Shown: positions 37,001-43,000 of the stretch, in pieces
Layout of the letters: each line of letters opens with the position of its first letter
Numbering within the stretch: the first letter of the stretch is position 1
Assembly (NCBI RefSeq): GCF_000003815.2
Contig: NC_049985.1
Coordinates: forward strand, 5,666,692-5,709,815
Length of the DNA: 43,124 nt
Direction of reading: 5' to 3'
Source: Branchiostoma floridae
Taxonomy: Eukaryota > Chordata > Leptocardii > Amphioxiformes > Branchiostomatidae
Notes under the pieces: model-generated
Databases searched by the model: none
Seen by the model: only the letters and a program-made list of their open reading frames with translations
What the model was told of the DNA's origin: nothing
Program-made: the position numbers and the translations under genes

Positions 37001-40000
37001 GCCAGCAGCTTCTGCAAACAGTTCAGCAGGGGAGGGGGGAGGACTCGCCCGGCTGGTGCCAACAAAAACACAATCGTTATGTTACAAAAGACTTTGACTT
37101 TGCACGGCTAAATGTTTGTTGTGTAACCAAGATAACTGGGCTTGGAACATCAATTTTGTGTTACATATACCTGGTAGGCTGCCAGAATTCTAACAAGAAG
37201 AAAATGTGAATTGACTAATTTTCATCACAAAATTTGTTTCAGTTGCAATATTTCTTTCATTTGCAGCAAATTTCTTTTCTATGAATAAGAAGCCTCTTAA
37301 ATGGACTGTCTGTCATGTCTAACAAATGATTAGTACTACCAACTCTGACCTGTGCTTCGTGGCAAAAAGCCTGACCTTTGTGGCCATCTTTTCACTCACT
37401 TCATGCCAATCTCACAGTGTACACATTAAAAAAACATGAGCACACACCAATACAGACACACTCACAGCACAAAAACATTGATCTTGTACACTGATTCAAT
37501 TTCAAAAAATCAATGTAAATGAGTGTTAATGTGGCCTTTGTCATCTGTGGAAATGATCAGTAGTAACACATGTCTCTATGGGACACTGCACCACATCACA
37601 ATTACCAGACTGAAGCTTCAACATAACAGGTGACTCCGCTAACACAGCTGGGGACGGTCGGCAAAGTAAAGTGTTTGATGTTAGCAAGGACATTTGTTAC
37701 AAGCTTAAATCAATGTTATACAATTGTACACAAACAACAAACTAGACAAAGAATAAAATCCTCGAAATGATTTCTACTGATGCAGAAGCTCTCTCTCTTG
37801 CAGTAGATGTCTCTTGATCATCCAAAAGTTGGCAGAGATGAATTATCAACAAAGTCTTGCAAAATGCACACAGAGGAACTAAAAGTACATGAATTGCAGA
37901 ATACTATGAATTACATGTTATTCATGTTGTCTGTGTGCTATGTCATTGAAAATCTATTTTTTACTTTTTACTCAGTTTAGCTTTACATGCACAGACTTGA
38001 GATTGAAGAAATTTTACGTTATTTATACTAGCTGGTACAAGTAGTTGTGTGCAAGAAAATATGGACGAGAATTACCATTATTAGATCTATACCAGTTTGA
38101 AATGAAGACTTTTCCGTAGTGTTGTTGCAGTGAACTCTTATTGCAATTCGAACTGTACCTGCCTTTAAAAGAGTACAGTCTTGCCACACCATTTTTCTTT
38201 CTTTCCCAACCAGAAATGTTATACGAAATGTACAGGAGAAAAGTGCTGACCTAGCATGTTGTGACTGACAGGAAAGGTGACGGTGGGTCTGCCCAGGTTT
38301 CTCCAGTTGTAGCGCAGGTAGGCCAGGTCTGTCTTCAGCATGTCCACCAGCAGCTCGTTATCCAGAGCCAGGTAGAACTGCTGCTGGTCTATAAACTACA
38401 CAACCAACATACGCATCATTATATCTTTAGTTTAACATTTTTTTGTACTATACCAATAAATGTAAATACAGTCACTTTCGCGGTGGTTCAATTTGTGATT
38501 TTTGTGGTGGCCACTTCTCCACTAACTTAAAACCACCACGAACATTTATCCATGGCAATAAGAGACCACCGTGCATGGTGCTACTGCGAACTTAAAACCA
38601 CCGCGAAAAGTCCCTTTTCCGCTACTGTGAAATTAAATCCCTGCAAACTTAAATGCATTTTACAGTATATCTTTATACATGTTGTTACACAATACCATAA
38701 GATAACATAATATTGTAATCCTTGGAATTTCTGAGTGGTTTCACAAACACTTCAACACAAACACTTCATTATCAAAACGGAGCATATCCATCACTGTACA
38801 GTATCTGACTATGGTGGCAAATTAGACTTAAAACAATGACAAATACCCCATTTTCTGCCAGCCAAAATTAAAAAAACGTATTAAACATAGAGGCACTTAC
38901 AGTAAGTGCCCTTCACCTATTAGTAAGCCTTACATATCGATACCCTGTTCACAACAATAATCATATTAAGTAATGTACAGTAAGACCCCTAATGTACAGT
39001 GGATTCCAATTATTCGTATTACGCCTTTTTGGATAATTCGGGTAATCGGATAGAATTACGAAATCCCAAAACATTTGCCATTCATTCTATTGTTTAGAAC
39101 ATCGCAGAATTGGATAACCCACGGTCTCAAACTTCGGGTTTTTGGATAGAATTACGTCAGGTCACACAAATTAACAATTGTAAAATATGCCCTAAAACTT
39201 ACAAAATGAGTCCAAAGGTAACTAGTAAATGTATGTATAAAGGCGTAAAGCCATGTAAAGGACCGTAAGAAAGTTCATTCCACAGAAAATCTAGCCGATA
39301 GCGCTGTGCTAGCGTGCGAACATTTGGAGTTAGGCGCCATTTTGTTAGGTTGCCGCAAGGCATGATGGGCGAACGTCATTGGAACGTCAACACGCTTTTG
39401 AGTTCATATTTCCCCTTCAGACAATGTCTAAACTTGGTTTACCCTACAAAAATGTGTTTTTTTCATATCCACTGTCTCATTAATTGAGCTGATTTCGGCT
39501 GCGCTACGTAGATTTACAACAACGCACGTAACGCAACAGGGGTGTGATTTCGCAATGACCTATCTTGCGCATTGAATGGCGGGATATCTCAACCCAAGCG
39601 CCGCCATTTTGAATGTTTTGAACGTGAATTTTTTCCGTCTTCCACCGCGAAAGACGTAAATTTCAGAGTAATTTGTGGACACAAGTTGTAGACAAGAAGG
39701 TGAAGAGTTTATCACTCTCCAATACCGTTGTTTTAACTTAAAATTATGAAAGTAACGTCATATTCTCCGGCATACGAGCGGAGCCATGTTCGTCTTTGCT
39801 TTGGTATGCCGCCAAATTGCCGACGCACGGCTGTGCGAGTCAAGCGTACTTTTCCACATGTGCATTTAGCCACTGATTTGAACTCTTTATTAGATCAAGC
39901 ATCTCACAGAAATCGCACAGTATCGGAACATATGATTAAAGTTTTGTAAACGGAGTTCCGTATCGTTAGAGTGGTAACCTCTATGAGCGTCTGTGTGTTA

Positions 40001-43000
40001 TGTTTGCGTATTGGTTTTCAAAACTACACCCCTCCCCAACCAATGCCGCTAAAGCTGGTCATATAGCCAACTTCGGACTCTAGAATAGGCCGGATAATTG
40101 GATAAAATGCCCAGACAAATAGGCGATACAATAAAGCGGATTCCACTGTATTTCAAAACAACATGCTCCATTCTGTAATTGTTTGGGAGAGCAGTGACCC
40201 ATCTTGCTCACCTGTGGAGTGAAGGCGAAAGTCTGCCCCTTCAGTGTGTACAGCTGACTAGTGCCCAGCAGCCCGATGTCGTAAGATGGCCGCCCAGATA
40301 AACCCAGCTTCGCATTCTGACCTGCAGATTCAAACCAAGTTGGGTCAGCACTACAATATTCTAGTTTTGTCAATCCTGTTCAAACCAATTGGTCAGCCAG
40401 GAAACAGTACTAGTTTTGGTATAAAAAGGGAACTGACAAGGACTAAGACTCTAATGTTTAAAAAAATGTTATATTAATCATCAAGATACATTGTACGTTG
40501 TAATCTGTTAATGTTAATCCTGCCAGTAGTGATACTGATAATGACTGACAGATTGCAATTTCTAGTCTGGCACATACATGTACATTGTACATGTTGACTG
40601 TTATGCAACTTTATGGGAATAAATGTCAAGAATCATTGTGTACTATCAACACAGACAAAATTGGGAATTAAAAAAAACTGGACAACAGGAAACCCCCTGG
40701 AAGTTATTATGCTAGGTTTCCTTTATCCACTAGTACTGGATAATCTGCAAATGTTCAGAGCATTTAAACCATTATCTTTTGAATTGATATAACAACAGAC
40801 ATAGGATATATCGACAGACATACAAAATGTAGGTTATGTCATGGATAACAGTGAACAAACGTTATAATCAAGAACTCTATTGCGCAGGAAACGAAAAGGG
40901 GAAAGGTGGGGTGCTTGTCAAAGCAACGATTTGGAAAACTCCACTACAAATACACAACATAATAATTACAAACAAACAAACAAACGTTGCGTGCAGCAGA
41001 GCAAGGGGTGCTGAACTTAGAAGGGTGTGTTTTTATTTACCTGGACCTTTAAAAGCATCAACACCAGGGTGGACAGCGACAGGACACAACATAACGCACA
41101 GAATTACAAAGGAAGAGAAGTTAATCTATGGCACAGCAATGGTGGGGCAGCGGCAGAGCAGGATACGAGAGAGCACAGAATACTGCCTGAGCACATACAT
41201 TAATTTTATAATGTCACAACAAATGCGGGAAAACAATGAAAAGAGACATAATCTTTCAAAGGCTGAATTATAAAAACAGAAAATTATACATGGCACTATC
41301 AAATCTGTAACATATAGAAAGGCTTGTTGGTAAGTGCTTTATTTTGTGTATGGATATAGAGTTTAAAATTGTACCATAGTACGAGTAATATAGCAAGGCA
41401 TTGCAGGAATCTGCAAGGAATACATTTTGTACATGTTGTCCGACACATTTAAATTAATTTTGTAGTTTCTGTAATCAAAGAGCTGTAATAAATTCTCTGC
41501 ATGTAAAAGATGTAACTAAAGAACCTCTGGATGGATTATGATGATATTTTTGTATGCAGATAGATGTTGATAGAATCTACTGGAGCTACTGAGGGCAGCC
41601 CTCAAAGATAGAGGACTGGGACAAGACTGGGAAAGAAAACTAAGGAAGCTAGGAAAGCTTGCAATGAACAAGACAAAGTGCAACTACTTGAAGAAAAAAC
41701 AGGCATTACCTAAATGGTGGTAGATGTGTGAGAGGACGCGGGCAGGCTGGCATCTGATGTTGGCCACCTCCTGAGTGGTCTGCACATCTATCCCATGCTC
41801 CTTCAGGAGGTCCTGGATGTACAGGTCTTCTGCCAGTATGGACACTGCAAGGACAATGTGGTGACAAATAACGCTTATCAATAACTATGAATTAAAAAAA
41901 AAAAGCTCTTTGATTTGGCACTTAAATCAAGCAGACCAAATCTGGGCTTGCTGCAGATGAGGACTATTTCTTCTTCTTTTGCTAGAGTACTGCACACTGT
42001 CAGCATTTATACAATATATTCACATGTCAAGCAGATTGGCCAAAACAGACAAACTGCTACTATTGAGAACATGTAAGAGAGCCACATGTGTATGTACAGA
42101 TTGTTCCAGTGCTCTGTAGTTTGCTGGGAAAAAATTGTGTTACCTTGGACAACCAGGTCTGGTCTGGGCTGTCCAATCAGTCGTCTGTTCAGGGGATCAA
42201 TTTCTCCAGGTGCAAGATATCCCTATATAGAAAAGACATGAAAAACGTCACAGAGAAACATCTTCCTTCTATCATAACACATATATTAAGCATTCATAGT
42301 GAGAAGCAATACACACGCCCTATATTCTCCAGAAAAGAAAGTCTATTTGTTCACTTCACCCCCTTAATAGTATATCCTATAAGCTGTACAAAGGACAAGA
42401 AGCCATTCAATGGGGAACTAAAATGGTTATAAAGCTTGGTGATAGTTGTACCCCCCTACCTCCTGAATGAGACAGCCCAGGATGTAGAGTGACTGGCTCC
42501 ACATGTGCGGCATCTTGCCCCCGGGTGACCTCTCCTGACTGCCCGGGTTCTGACGCTCAGCATCAACCTGATGCATGGAGGTTAGCATTTTAAAAAATCC
42601 AACATAGTATATCTTTTCAATACATCTTGTTCCACCATATATTGTGCTCTGCTGTGGTGTCATTATAACCTGGGTACTGTTTGCAACCTATGTGTAGTCT
42701 ATAACAATGCCCTGAGGATTTTGTTTTAGACTATAGAACGAGTGGTAGTGCAACCAAATGTTTGTCTCACATGAGGTAGATACTTTTGAGGCCAGGAGAA
42801 GAAAACTAACGCAAGAATTTATACAATACATTGCCACATCTGAGAACAACATCATCCCCCACTTATTTCATTCAGATGCCTTCATCCACATCATATTCTG
42901 GACACACTTCACCAATCTTATCTACAATAACCCTTTACTTGCTGCACAATAGACATTAACAGTTCATCTACAGCTGCATATTTGTCACAACATCAGAAAG

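Noticed and set aside
40836-41273. 145-codon open frame on the plus strand
   Set aside because: No recognisable domain, compositionally like AT-rich intron, and no splice partners seen.
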